From: Bolinopsis microptera
Taxonomy: Eukaryota > Ctenophora > Tentaculata > Lobata > Bolinopsidae
Length of the DNA: 64,000 nucleotides
Assembly: GCF_026151205.1 (NCBI RefSeq)
Contig: NC_087076.1
Span: 17,905,419-17,969,418 of the forward strand
Reading direction: 5' to 3'
The translations under genes and the position numbers were made by a program. Of this stretch, positions 1-13,433 are shown one piece after another. Position 1 is the first letter of the stretch. The number at the start of each line of letters is the position of its first letter. Under the pieces are notes generated by a model, which worked only from the letters and a program-made list of their open reading frames with translations, made no database searches and had not been told where the DNA came from.

Positions 1-1284
1 CTCACAGTAGAAAAGAGGTCTCGTATTCTGAGTGTGACAAAGTTTACGAAATATTGCCTTAAAGCTGTTCGATCCGTGCCCTTTAACCAATGTTGTATCA
101 TAATTGTTAGATTGACCTAATCTACTATATTTCAGACCAAGGAATGATAATTGGGCAGCTATGGTAAACAATGTCACAAAAATGTGACATTTTTTACATT
201 ATAGTGCCTAAAAGCAATACATTTTATTTCTGAGCAGTGCATATGGGAGTATGGGTCACGTGGCTAATGTTCAGAACTTATGAACACGCTAGATTAATAG
301 ATGCTAAAATTAAGCCACTATCGTCGAAAACGCTATTTTAGAAATTTACCAATATCCTCAAACTTCAATGAACGTGTCCATAAAGAGTTTTATCGACAGT
401 CTAGTGCTGCTGAGATATCTAACTACAGATGCATGAAACAGGAGGTTTGGTTTGTCTGTTATAGATTCGAGGACAGTCAGTTCTATAGATTTCTGTGGTG
501 AGCCTCCATATTTGACTCCGCGGAATAAGCAGGAAACCATGATTGAGGGTACTACTTTTGGTCTAGGGTATTTTTCACCACAGATGTAATAAGCAGTCAT
601 ACCTTTCATGTCTACAAGAAGCTATATCTGAAATTAATCGCGTCTCCTGTAATCTCCTGTAAAACCAATGAAATCGGCCCTGCAGATGAACCCATTCTAG
701 TCATTATGATGAAAATATGAAATGTGCTAACTGCTAGCTGGAATTACATATATTTATCAACAAATTTCAGACTATAATTGCCTATAGAAAATTATGCAAT
801 AAAATTATACAACATGGGCAGGTTACAAACAATTATATTCTATACAAATTACAATATCCCTTATAAAAACAGATGTTTTGCCCGATCCCACTAAATCGCT
901 CACCCAAATTAAAAAAAATTCTTGTGAATAGGCCCTGAGGGTATGAAGTGATCTTAATCAGCGTATTTTTTATGCTGATTTCAAATCACCCCCATGACGT
1001 GGGGTAAAAATGCTTCCCTGGAAAGTTCATATTATAAGGCACAGCACCCATACTCGAAAAAAAGCTTTAAAATCGTACAAGAAAAATGTATGGTCAGGAA
1101 CAGTGAAACAAATTTTTTTGAAACAAATTTAAAATTTTATCCTTTATTTTACAATCATAATATAATAATATTTATAAGCCTCCGTTTTGAAAGTTTTAAA
1201 TTTTAATATATTCACATTTCTATTTAAAATTCAATTTAATGTATAAGTCAACAGGTCGTAATAATACAGAATGTTTAATATATT
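1..1284. other. no gene recognised
   Basis: AT-rich sequence with only short random ORFs of 70 codons or fewer. I see no splice-bounded coding exon, RNA gene or clear transposon end. Confidence 0.5.
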
Positions 1285-1455
1285 TTTTTAAAGGGGGAAC
1301 CCCCAACCCATGTAGCTGAGACACCTCACAGCAAATTGACCAAAGTGGCTCTTGCTTGTGATCGGTGCATCAACTACCCGCCGAAGCTTTCGTCCGTAAA
1401 ATTGTATACAATATAAAATAGTACAGTAAAATATTTACAAAATTTACATAAACAT
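1285..1455 (+). repeat. left arm of a long inverted-repeat pair
   Basis: About 165 bp that reappear reverse-complemented at 5250-5447. Shared landmarks are the GGGGGAACCCCCAACCCATG block, the TTCGTCCGTAAAATT block and the ACAGTAAAATAT block. The right copy has about 25 extra bases in the middle. The pair brackets roughly 3.8 kb. It may be two opposite copies of one element or the ends of a composite fold-back element. Confidence 0.7.
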
Positions 1456-1925
1456 ACAGAATAAATTTACATAAATAATACAGAATATTGAAACTGTCCC
1501 TTTGATCACGAATCAATACGAACAAAAAGGTATAGTAGATTGATAACAGCGTGAATATGAGGTAAATAAGATGAGCTATAGGAATTATGAATAGACATGT
1601 TTCGCTCTATAAGGCAGCTGACCCAGGCCGAATCTATCGAGCACAAAATAAAACGATGAAACATTTTTCCTGTAAGCTTATAGGAAAACTATACTAGCTT
1701 TTTACTTTATTTTACTTTACTTTATATATCACATTATCCAATCGTGTCCTAACATTCCCTATTCGCAAAGTCAATATCCCATTCACTGTAATTGATAAGC
1801 TAAGAAGGTACACGAAAGTCGAAACGTGTGTGAACAATGTTGTGTTATCAAGCTATCGTCGTGCAAAGTACCTACAGCTTTACACGTCACGAGGCACACT
1901 GTTCCTACTCAAGTTAAGTATAATT

Positions 1926-2415
1926 GCATCCTACGGGGAGCAAATCCTACGGGGAGCAAATCCTGGGCAACGAATTCTACAGAAAAGAGCATACTAAACC
2001 CCTCTTCAACACTCACGAAATCATGAATGTGCATAATCTGTACTTCTACCACTGCATTAATGACATCTTCAAGGTCTTGAAATATAGAACCCCTATATCA
2101 CTTTACTCACTCTTTGAAACATCTGGCAGACTTGGCAAAGAGACACTCATTCTCACACCTAAACCATCAGACAGCTACATATATAGAGCAGGGACAATCT
2201 GGAACACAGTACGACAAAATCTCATGCTAACTACATTCACCTGTTATAAGCCCAATCACCTCAAATCATCCATAAAAATAACCATCGCTCACACTCAAAA
2301 GGAAGGAGAACCAAACGACTGGAACTTAGCCTTAAACAGTGTTCGACAAAATTCAAAAACTTTAAAATTGACCTTGCCTAGATTACTTAAGCTTACAAAA
2401 GCTGTAATATCTTAG
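1926..2415 (+). pseudogene. LINE-like ORF fragment (C-terminal region), decayed
   Basis: An open stretch of about 160 codons whose pattern resembles the region after the reverse transcriptase in non-LTR retrotransposon ORF2 proteins. It has a K-P-L-F segment, then a hydrophobic V-H-N-L-Y-F-Y-H segment, then a P-I-S-L-Y-S-L-F segment, and finally an I-W-N motif near residues 92-94. There are no catalytic motifs, because the RT core is absent. Its start is blurred by a 17-bp tandem duplication at 1928-1961 (CCTACGGGGAGCAAAT), which changes frame. It lies between the inverted-repeat arms. The family call rests on pattern only. Confidence 0.4.
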
Positions 2416-3086
2416 CAAAATATAACTTGCAGCAGCCCCATACCTTGTCATGAACATAATATCGATACTACCTCTGTGATCACATCTTTCTCTGGGTGCA
2501 AAATGAATAGATATATATATTATATAGATTATAGGTTTATCAGTTTTATAGAAATTTGAAAGTTCTACAGAAATTTATTTAATTTATTTATATATGGATT
2601 ATAAACATTTTTGTTTGTGTGTTTTGCGCTATGCATCTTTATACCTATTTTAGAAGAGATTTTTATAGAATATTAGAAGTGTAGTAGGGTCAGTTTCAGA
2701 CGAATTAAGCATAAATATCGTCATTGCCATGTCTGAAGTGGTTTGTAAATGGGCCATTGTTAGCCCCAAGCGTTTTGGTCCCTCATTCCTGCCACTCAGC
2801 ATTGCCTACTGTAAAGTAGAAATTTTTCTAAGACAATAGAGAAACTGACCCTGTCTCACTAAATTCCCCTAAATTCAACCACTTACCATAATAAAAATGC
2901 TAACAACCAAATAAAGTTTTTTAAATAAAGAATATTTCCTCAAGTTTACGTCTAGCTAACTAATTAGTGGTTTAAGCTCTTATTCTATTTATGATTAAAG
3001 GAATGTAAAATAAAACTTTTCGTTTCATTGAAAACTTTTCGTTTCATTGGTTCTCTCCAGATACTTTATATTCAGGCAATACTATT

Positions 3087-3090
<4 letters not shown>

Positions 3091-3120
<30 letters not shown>
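3091..3120. repeat. (TA)n microsatellite
   Basis: About 15 uninterrupted TA dinucleotides. Confidence 0.9.
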
Positions 3121-3121
<1 letters not shown>

Positions 3122-3240
3122 CTCTAAAACTCTGGTCACAAGAGCAACTGCCTACACGTGCAGAAGTGAAAACAAATACATAAAATACTAGCAATCCTTT
3201 AAATTCGCAATAAATAAGTTCGTTCAATGTCATTATATAA
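3121..3240 (+). repeat. direct repeat, copy 1
   Basis: Begins AACTCTAAAACTCTGGTCAC and matches 4667-4862 in the same orientation. Copy 2 carries about 70 extra bases after the first 27. Confidence 0.75.
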
Positions 3241-3349
3241 TTACTATTGAGAATATATTTATTTAACGAAGCTAGATGATGAACCAAAATTAAAACATAA
3301 ATGGTTTTTAAAATTTCCTCGAACAAAGCTTTCAACTAGCGGCTTTCTA

Positions 3350-4110
3350 GTGTGTAATAAATATAATATGTTAAATCTTGTATCACGTCGTGACCCCACG
3401 GTCGTTTCACCCTGTAGAGTTTCTATGAGCCGCGCACTCTTGCGCGAAGGGTCTTGCTCTAACCAGAGCCCTCTCGCTTGCAGTAGCGCGCGACCGCCGA
3501 AAGCAGCAAAGGATATATTTTACTTGTGCAACAAGCGCGTCACGCAGTACGTGTATACACATGGCTACGTGATCGGCGGGTCATACATCGTATGACAAGT
3601 TAAATCTATTTCATGGCTATTTGCTAAACGGTGACCGCACACTATTGCGTGGTGAGCTCTCAGTGAGGGGCGATTATGTAATATTCAATTACATTATAAT
3701 TAATCAAATGCAAAATGGTTTATTTTTTTTGCTGCAAAAATATTTCGGTTACATTTTTAATTATTTAAAAGTATTTATAAAATATTTTAAAAGAATTTTG
3801 AAGTTTCGCTTGTCGTTTCACACCAACTTGTAGGTTTATATTAACTTACCATGACGCGCGCTGCGTTGGACTTGTCGTTAATTGACGATGTCAATTCATC
3901 TCAGCTCGGCGCGGCACAGTAGCGCATTTCGCCGATCTAGAGAAGCCTCATTGAGTGCGCGGCGCGGGACAGTAACGCATCGCGCTACAAGACTCGTCGA
4001 CGATCTTGAAATATTTAAAACATATATTCAATATTTTACGAGTATCACCCGTTAACGTGTTGCGTGTGTCCGCTTTGTTGCACTCCTATGGTCTCAAATA
4101 AACGTTATAA
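3350..4110. repeat. GC-rich dispersed repeat cluster
   Basis: A locally GC-rich patch in AT-rich DNA, full of GCGCG words. The phrase AACCAGAGCCCTCTCGCTTG, followed by a cagtagcgcgc stretch, recurs in related form near 58190-58260 and 59840-59890. The phrase ACGAGTATCACCCGTTAA at 4037-4056 recurs at 29610-29627. I see no coding potential with a recognisable family, so this is probably a non-autonomous mobile repeat. Confidence 0.6.
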
Positions 4111-4666
4111 ACACACGACATACCTGGCATGGCACTCCCTATAGCTATGCGCCGCGCTCTTTTCAAGCTTCATGTGCATATTATATTTGTGAACGAATTG
4201 AACAAGAAACTAGCAAACTAATTAGGCCCCAAATTTTATTTATTTATTTTAATGGGCTGACCTGACGCGGTGACGCGCGCTTCAGCTTTTTTAGAGCATT
4301 TTTCTTCGGGTCATAATCAATAATATATATTATTTTAAAAATAAAATGGCGCGTGCTACTCTGGCGAAATTAAAAAGAGTATTTGGTATCATTATTCATT
4401 TGATACGCCATAGACTAACTTATTCAAGCTTGCCGCTTGCACGTTCAAAATTTAAAATAATAGTGTAGTGTACGCAATTGGTAATGCAATATTTTTGTTG
4501 CATAATCTCAAGTTTGCAGTTTATATTTAAAAATAAACGTATGATCATCAAACTAATTTTAGCGGACAGGCTATGAACTAATTATAATTTTATTTTTAAC
4601 ACAGTTGCTTTAATAATACCAAGATAGCTTTTTGAACAAAAGTAAAACTGAGCTTTATATATATAT

Positions 4667-4862
4667 AACTCTAAAACTCTGGTCACAAGAGCAATTACCT
4701 GGAGACTTCAGGCTTCAATAGAGATTCGGCGGAATGACAGGATGCGCGCGGCCCAGTAAAAGAGCAACTGTCTAAACGTGCAGAAGTGAAAACAAATACA
4801 TAAAATACCAAATACTAGAAATCCTTCAAATTCGCAATGAATAAATTCGCTCAATGTCATAA
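4667..4862 (+). repeat. direct repeat, copy 2 (with 70-bp extra segment)
   Basis: Matches 3121-3240. The extra segment at about 4695-4765 contains the reverse complement of the CTCAGCCTGTCATTCCGCC-type motif found at 58590, 58830 and 58930. Confidence 0.7.
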
Positions 4863-5249
4863 AATTCTTAAAACCACATACACGTGACCAGTAAATAATT
4901 TAATTGGTCTATAGACTACTGTATAAAATTCTCGATATAAACTTTTTAACAATAATAAATTAAATAAAAACACACAATAACCTTTGGTGTGTAAGAATGA
5001 TTAAACAACCTCTTTTTGGACCGCTATGCAATGTATTTGTAGATCGTGTCTCTGAGATGATAGCTGACCATAAAAAAGAAGCCAAGAGCCAAGTCAAAAA
5101 TCATATCAGAACACGATTCAGATTAGATCTGTAAAGAAGTACACTCATTGCACTAAGAGGAATCAGAGGAAGATCAACGGCCCAGCATCTTGAACTGCAT
5201 GACATCTCCTTCAACCTCATCCCCCAGAAGACGAGCTTTGAGGTCTCCT

Positions 5250-5447
5250 AGATTTGTTTATGTAAATTTTGATATTTTACTGTACTATTTTATGTTGTAT
5301 ATAATTTTACGGACGAAATGATCCCAGGGGGGACTCCCAACCCACCGCTTCAGCGGGTAGTTGACACACCTTTCACAAGCAAGAGCCACTTTGGTCTACT
5401 TGCTGTGAGGTGTCTCAGCTACATGGGTTGGGGGTTCCCCCTTTTTT
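5250..5447 (-). repeat. right arm of the long inverted-repeat pair
   Basis: Reverse complement of 1285-1455. The arm includes a CCCACCGCTTCAGCGGG segment lacking in the left copy. Confidence 0.7.
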
Positions 5448-5576
5448 TTCTTTTTTTTTGGCACAAAATATCTTTTGCTATAATATTAAAAGTTTTTAGT
5501 TGAGTTCAGGTAACAGAATTTAACTGTAATAGCACCTCTGCTGTGTTATCCATTGTTGAGATGTAGCCATATTTTC

Positions 5577-5646
5577 GTCCGGTGTAACATTGAACCCGGC
5601 TCATGAAATATATGCTTTGTCCGGTCTAACATTGAACCCGGCTCAC
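5577..5646 (+). repeat. short tandem duplication
   Basis: Two copies of a 27-bp phrase ending TAACATTGAACCCGGCTCA, separated by about 15 bp. Confidence 0.8.
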
Positions 5647-5778
5647 TAATCTTAGGGGTGGTGTAGTATAGTAGTTGGAATATGATCAAATTTTTACAGT
5701 TTTACCTCAATTCGAAGGAATTCTTCTGCATCCTTTGTTATTTCAAGTGCCAAATCAAAGAACTCGCGAAGTCTGCTC

Positions 5779-6041
5779 CAGTGGCGTAACGTTGCCTGTT
5801 GGCTTTCCCGCCGAAAAAGCGTCCCCCTTTTGGCGCCCCCTCTCCTTTTGGTGCTCCTCCCTAAAGTTGAACAAATTAGGTGATTTTAGAGGACATGTGT
5901 ATCTAGAGCAAAACGTGCAGTTTTTCTAGTACTTTAGTTAAGTTTTTGAAATTGTCCCACATTCAAACGACGATTTGGCGCCCCCCTAAGACGGTGCCCC
6001 ACCGCACAGCGGGGTCAGCGGGGCCCTTCATTACACCACTG
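5779..6041. mobile_element. hAT-type MITE with perfect 8-bp target duplication
   Basis: A 263-bp element starting CAGTGGCGTAACG and ending TTACACCACTG. The ends form imperfect terminal inverted repeats of the CAGTGGCGTA type common in hAT elements. The 8 bases GTCTGCTC flank it directly on both sides (5771-5778 and 6042-6049), as expected for hAT insertion. The interior has GGCGCCCCC-rich segments and no transposase. The perfect duplication argues for a fairly recent insertion. Confidence 0.85.
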
Positions 6042-6049
6042 GTCTGCTC

Positions 6050-6867
6050 CATGATATCAACATTGAGTTCCCACCATAGTCGTGGTTTACGATGTTGTGG
6101 AAAGGGTGTTTTCAAGAAGCTCACTCATTTTGTTCCTTTTTTGTACATCAGGACAGTCGATAAGCATTGATAGTTCTGTGATATGTGCTCAAAATTAAAT
6201 TTATTGTTTCATTGAACTTGTCGGACTGGATTTTGTATTCTGATTTGTGATGTGTATTTTATAATCAGGTATTGTGTGTTGACTTAATTACATCCTGATG
6301 GAAATACAGTGAAACAGAGATTTATCCTGCCTAATATACCCAATTCCCATTTTACCATGGCTATTTCTTTTTCCCCGCAAGGACTTAACTTATATAATGT
6401 GAACAATCAAAAACCCAATTTACCACAGACCCCAATTTACTGTAGCTGTTTCCTTTCCACTATCAGGGTTTTACTGTACTATGGAATTGCAGTATGTGGA
6501 GAAATGGGTAGTAGCTTATGGTCATGAATCTAAAATAGTTGTATCTAAATTAGGTAAAAAATGAAAACCATAATATAATTAGGCTAAAATATCAAATTGA
6601 ATTGTTTTTAATCAATTTTTGACTTTATAAATGGCATCAAAGTTGTGTGTGATTGAATTCAACGAAAGTGTATTTGACTCACCTACATGTCATAAGCTTG
6701 TCGAGTAGAGTAACACCCTGATTAACTGCCACCTGATTTAACACAAAGCCCAATTTATAGCAGCTGTTTCTTTTCTTAACCTGCACATCACAATCATCTT
6801 CCTTTACACAAAACCTGGTTAATTTTACTGCACAATATTCTATCCACTAACATTTTACTTATTTTAG
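6050..6867. other. no gene recognised upstream of first Prickle exon
   Basis: AT-rich sequence with no supported exon. A 5' untranslated exon or promoter of the Prickle gene could lie here or further upstream, but no signal decides it. Confidence 0.4.
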
Positions 6868-6915
6868 TTAGATGATGATGATTTCAAGATGTTGACAGCC
6901 GACAAGCCAGTTCAG
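6868..6915 (+). CDS. prickle: Prickle exon 1 of model (acidic leader)
   Basis: Encodes LDDDDFKMLTADKPVQ in phase 0, between TTTTAG and GTAATT. A second AG four bases downstream is an alternative acceptor. The M codon inside could be the initiator. Confidence 0.6.
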
Positions 6916-9900
6916 GTAATTCTGTACAAGTTGATTGTTTTAACCCTCTTGCTGCAGCCTTGCTACCGCTCTTTGTATCTGACGAACTAAACCATTATCT
7001 ATGTATCTACTGAACAGAAGCATTCCAAATGTGACCGGCCTAATCATGATAAAATTTAGGGTTCACTCAAAATATTAGAACATCTAGGTTACTAAATAAA
7101 GGGTACCCTGTCAGTAGTTCGTGTGTACCCTGTCATTCCATCACTTGATGGCATGCAGCAGACCTGATTAACATATCACTGACCACAAGCTGGCCACCTC
7201 CTGCAGCTGTTGACAGAGTGGGTCACATCCTTATGCTATATGCAGCTCCTGAATGAGTTAGAACCCTGCAATTTTGAGTTCACCCTGTTTCTTATTCTAA
7301 ATACAATGCATTAGATTTAAACGTTAAAATGAGCTCAATATGTACCCAATACCCAATCTTGAATAGAAATGAATATGCTACATGAACAGGTTCCTTACGA
7401 AGTTTTGCCCCTAAAATTACTAACACAGATTCTGGATCATCATAACACATGGCCTGCGAAGTTTAAAGTTGTTTGATTAAAGCTGAGGCTTCTTGTTTGG
7501 ATACTTTGCATTTGACGCTTCACGTTGCAAAAATATCAAATCGGTTTCCTGTTACTTAGACTTAGTTCTTTTTTAAGTAATTCGCAATTTAAGTGAGAAA
7601 TGGCTGGAATGTTAGATAACTGTTCAATATTGAGTGGTAAAATTCAGCTTTTCGGCCACGTTAAAAATACAAAAGAACAGGATGTAGTCACATTCACTCG
7701 AGAGTGAACATTTTTATTAATTATTAAGGCATTAACCAAAATTATGATATAAGTATGACTATGTCTAGCATTGATAACTTCATAATTTAAATATTATATA
7801 TGTGCATGTAGTCTTAGATAATTCGTGTAACAACTCAAACTGAATTTGTACCTAATTTTACTTTGAATATTCTTCATTGCCATGATATTTGCCAAAACTA
7901 ATCGAAGTTTTTCACAGTTAGACTAATACATTTAAAATACCCTTCTATAATAATCTATCCTTTTAGTTAGGAAACTTAAATTGCCTTCTCGTCTTTTGAA
8001 AGGGGTTAAATTGCACTCGAATGTATCAAAACACCGATTTAGTATTGCAATATCAAAGCTTTGATCTGTAAGTTACGGTACAGTTTAAACTATCAGAAGA
8101 TTGGACCCCGACACTTCCATATAAGGAATAATGACATCCAAGCAATCAAGTGATGCTACACGCTTGCTCTAGGTATGACACCTGGACACTACTTGTGCGG
8201 TTACTGGAGTATAAGTAGTGAAACAAAGAATGTAATACGTGCTGTGAGACGTCACGTGACAGACACTATGCTGTGTGACGTCACGTGCTATATTGTGCTG
8301 GATTACACAGGATTAAAATTAAATTATATGTCCACTATCTTGAACCGTCATAATTTTACACAATTGGATAAACAAATTATCGAAGTTGGTTTGGAATCAG
8401 AGCCAGGATTAGCCTTACGATCTTACGTAGGAATAATTCGCGATGTTCTCGCCAAATTGACAGTAAGATTGTTAAGGTTTCGTGCATTTTTACTACGTTG
8501 TCGCATATCTGCGGTGAAAGTATTCCGCTCTTCTGAGCTGCGGAGGAGATACGTGCACACGCATTCGCAATTAACGGCATGGTCTGTGGTCACGTAGTTT
8601 GGCGTGGCTTGATACAAATTATTAATTAACATTTTGACAAGCAAGGTTCCATCAATATTTGCAAGCTTGAGCCACAACCCACCATCTGAGTCTGGTTTCT
8701 TGATATTTCTTGATTATTTCTTGATTATTTCTTGATAATAATGAAGTACGCCGTAAAATTTGATTTATAGGTACCCAAATATTATGATTCGTGGTTCAAA
8801 CTGTGTCATCCATATTAAGACGTCTGATTTAAATCCACTAATTCCTGTTAACTTGATAACGGCCTTATCAAAACTGGTAAACTTACCCTTAGTACAGGGT
8901 GGGCCAAAAGTCAGTGGGCATACGTTGGCCTTAATAGCTCCGCCGTGTTTTATATTTGAGAGCTGTTGCTTTGCAGATGGCACACTGTACTTACTGGTTC
9001 GAGGATTCCGTCGTCAAAATTTGAAAATTCGAATATTTTAGACCACGCCCATTCAATATTAAAACACCTATATTATTTTCTCTGAACATGCTGAACGCCT
9101 AATTTTTTCAGAGACGATAGATTATTAAATGTTGCATATGCTATGATCTGAAAACATGAGGCAAAACGGAGGCGTACTTTAGTAATCATTTAAATTGATT
9201 ACAACATTCCAAACACATGTGCAGTGTACTGATGTTTAACACGTGACTGTTGCAGGTATTGCTGCACGAAGCTGACGCCGGACAACCATGTTTGGTTTGT
9301 GGAGATGAGTGTCCCGGACTGGAAATACATTTCTGGAGGTAAAAATCTTAAAATAGCGTAGATTTAACTATATTAGGTTTATTGTATAATCTAGAATGTT
9401 CTGATTTCACGCTCTTTATCTTGATCTTGAAAGATCAGTGTCGAACCAGCAGTTTGATCCAACAAAACAATTACTGACGAGTATTCCTTCGTACTGAAAT
9501 GAAAAATATGATGCCATGAACAAAATGCCGTTACTTGTTTCAGTCTATCTTGTTTGTTATCACACTTTCAATTTTATGGAGCAAGGAATTAATTTTAGTC
9601 ATACTTATCCTAATAATTTATCTGACGAATCAGTAACTTGGAGTAGTACTTATCCGTCCTTAAAAGGTCGAGTGTAAAGTGTAAGTCATTTTAGTCTTTC
9701 AATTTTCACTTCCATTACGCAGACAAAGTCTTATAAGTTTAAAAGCATGTCTTCACTTTTCAGCGTTCAGTGTTGAAACTTATCGTCGTATTTCTTTAAC
9801 GCTCTTTAGATAAAGAGTACAAAGTAAGGTTTGGTATCTAGTTTTAGTTTTCAGCACTCAAAGAGCTATTTTAGTTTTATTTTGAGTCTCTTATACTGTT

Positions 9901-12900
9901 TAGTGTGTACCGGGTACCCTCTGTGAAAATGCTGCAATACTTCGTACTTTGAGGGCAAGTGTAGAGATGTCAAGCTGAAAGGAGTGGAAATTAGAATTAA
10001 CTTTGCAAGAAAATAATGAATAACTTAGTTCTGTTATTAATTAAAAATAGTTCTGTTATTAATTAAAAATTAAATTAAAGATCGTACACGCAAAAATTGG
10101 TTCTTAAATAAATGCCATAATGCGGTAATCTGTGCCATAATGCGGTAATCTGTGCCATAATGCTAGGTGATTTCTAGGTAATATTATATTATAGGTTCTT
10201 ACAAAGATAGTGATTATTTTATAAGGTTTCAATTCCATTTTCTTTTCAGAATATAATTACAACAGTTTACAAATAGAAACGACCGGTTGAGTCAAACAAA
10301 TGTTTCAATCATGCAAAACCATGATATCATCAGTGACACACTATTTACAACAGTTTATATATTTTATAATTTTAGATATATTACAAAGTTAAAAAACAGA
10401 TCGTGCTCATTGTTATGCCATTCTATTCTATCCTATTCTATTCTCCGGTAAATTTCAAAATACAAAGTAAATACAAAGTAAAGTCAGTACTCAGTATTAT
10501 AATAATATGTTGTTGATACCGCAATTCTCCATATTAATCGAATAACACCTACAAACAATTCAAAACATGTCCGGTATGTAAAATGTAGAATTATTACTTA
10601 CCTAGCAACTTGAAACTTAAGATAATACCCTGGCAATTTAAAGTTGATTGTGGTGTTCCACAGTCAACCTTCCCACTAACTAAACAATACACCATACATT
10701 TGAGGGTCACGTGACACACAGTGTGAGGAATGTAAAGTATTTTCTAACAATTCGATTAAAATTAATGCAGGCGTCGGGAATGTCAAGGATGGCAAAAATG
10801 ATAAGAAATCATCAAGAGTGACCGGTATAGCTTACTTTTTTTGATGATTTTCAATTTATAAAAAAGGATGGAAATCGGCAATAGTTGACAGTTGTTTTTG
10901 TTTACATTTTCCCTGCATTCTGGTAAATGCTTCATTAATTATAAGCTTCTAGAAGTCAACACTTTAGTTCAGTAGATTATTCAACTTTTATACACAAGTG
11001 CTAGTACTCTGATCACAATTGATTGCAGCTTAATTCCACACCCTCCACAGTCCACAGTGTACATATTACAATAAACCTAAAAGTGTATTACTTGTGTGTG
11101 TCTTATACTATCTCAAGCAGCACCACTCTGTTAACCCCCAAAGAACAAAGGAACTACACACTGCTACAACACCCATATTATTACAATCGTTATAATGTAG
11201 CCAGCACCCAATCTCAGCTGGGAGGAGTATGACCATATGTTACATTATGTTACTACGTCCCTCGACCTCTCTCTCTCATCATGCATCATTACATTTCCTT
11301 TCAAATTTTATCAAATGTGCGCTGTAACACCTTGCTAAGCTGGGTAAGTTCGCCTAGCTGCCCTCCTTATCTGTATAATTTTAAGGGGGTTAAATTTGTT
11401 CAGGGAATGAAATTCGGATGGGTCGATTTAGATCATGTACAACTTACAGCTGCATCATCAATTTATTTTAACCAGCTTTAAAATTACGACAATACAAGAT
11501 ATTGTGGGCACCTTGATTAATGATTACTTTGTGTATTTTATTCTTACCTTCTGAAACATGTTATTAAAATATGCACGTGCTACTTAACGCGTGTCACGTG
11601 TCCTGGTTTCATTATGTTTGTTGAGTAGGGGTCTCCTGCCTGCAAACATAACAATTGCACACCAGGTCTCAGTATCACGATATTACATAATATAATATGA
11701 CCATGATCTGATACCACAACAATTTACCCTCAAGTACTGAAGAACCACTTCAGGCCCCCACCCCCACCCCCACTACACCTAGTTCGTACACCCCCCCCCC
11801 CCCCCCTCACCCCCACTACACCTAGTTCCTTCACTCCCCCAATGATAAACACCTAACTTATAAGTTATAAACACCTTATAAACACACTTACAAGTTCCTG
11901 TATGCAAGGTCTGAGAGGTATTATGCAAGGTCTAGACCCCTGACACGAACAACGTGACCAGTTTTCCTGCTATTACTAGAGGAGTACATGAGAGGTTTTG
12001 TAATTCTATTACACCACCATCTGGTTTGTGATAGAGTGTAACATGTACACCAACTCCCGCCGTATAGCGTGGAGAACATTCCAGATTGTATTACATATCT
12101 ACCGTTAAACTCATTGAAGCAGGAGAATGGGGGAACTCTAAATGGAGGTCCCATCTCAGAGTCAGGTTTTTGTGGGGTAACGTGACGCTGCACTTTGTGG
12201 GGTGACGCTGCACACTGTATGTGTTGCTATTGGTAACTGTACTGAGAGAGAGGGAGAGAGCGTTCTATTACTGTTGATAATTATTGCAATTGTCTGCCAT
12301 TCTTTTTTTAATAAAATTGTAATATTATTTATGATCTCTGGTTAGAGCGCAATTTACCAGCTCGATTGATAAACCGAGTATAACACGTATTATAAACAAT
12401 GTGCACTGATGTACTGTAGTGTACTCATAACAAACTCATAAAGCTTTATATTAAGCTTATTTATTAATACACTAAGACACTGTAACAGCCTTAATTTCAA
12501 TAATATCTATAAATAACCTCGATAAAGTTGGCTCTTTTCTTCGTATGGTACGGTATGTACAGATGAAGTGAACCGCAATATTTTAGTCAGAAATATTTTG
12601 TTAATTGTTCAAGATATTTGGCAAGTTATTTGACAATTCCTAACAAGCATGTGAATATGCCTTCTGAATTAACACTTAACTCATAAAATGTCCAATTATG
12701 AGAATCCGCAAAAGTTTGTCGCGAATTGATAAAAATTTATCCCGGCAAAACTCAATAAAAGCCCGTACTGTTTTTTTTACAAAATATGTTGATTCAATAT
12801 GGCCGATATTCAATATGACCGATACCTATAACCTAGTTCTACCTGAACATTTGTCATAAGATACATTATTTATCGTCTGCTGAGAATGCTGTAAATGCTC

Positions 12901-13392
12901 TGCATTACAGAAGTAATACGGGGTAATACGAGCTTGTCATAATGTACTGTCCCCTAATGAGGATATCTGTCCAACATCTGTCAGACTGCCATGTTATTAC
13001 CTCAGTAAGGGTCGTGAGAACCACCTTGGTACTCACCTTTCACTCTACCTCATGTTATGCAGATCATATCGTGAAATTTCCAGTGTAACCCGGCCCCATA
13101 CCTTATGCGGAGGAATGTACATTATACATTTTTGTGCACATAGTTGCATTTTGTACATACCTCTTAAATTTGATACACTTTAAAGATCGGTATCAGCTGC
13201 ACTGCAGCACAATGACATCTTTACAGGAAACTGTGAAACATCTCACAAAAGAAACCACTGTTAATTGTTATCTGACAATCGCAGTAATTAATAATTATAA
13301 TTAGTAGTAATGTAGCTAGTCTATTGTAGTGCTGATAATACATGTGATACTGGGCAGTGGGCACAGCCCTAATTATTAGAGTCACGATGAAG

Positions 13393-13433
<41 letters not shown>

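Larger units (their letters stand above)
6916..9255. other. Prickle intron, no exon seen
   Basis: 2.3 kb. Contains the doubled CRE/E-box motif and a decayed MITE listed separately. An open stretch of 140 codons at 8175-8597 has no recognisable family. Confidence 0.6.

Noticed and set aside
8175-8597. 140-codon open frame in the first Prickle intron
   Set aside because: No recognisable domain, no splice or promoter support, and frames on the other strand are equally open. Probably chance.
8990-9010. GGTTCGAGGATTCC, resembling a tRNA B box
   Set aside because: It lies inside the MITE (also at 42168) with no A box or cloverleaf around it.
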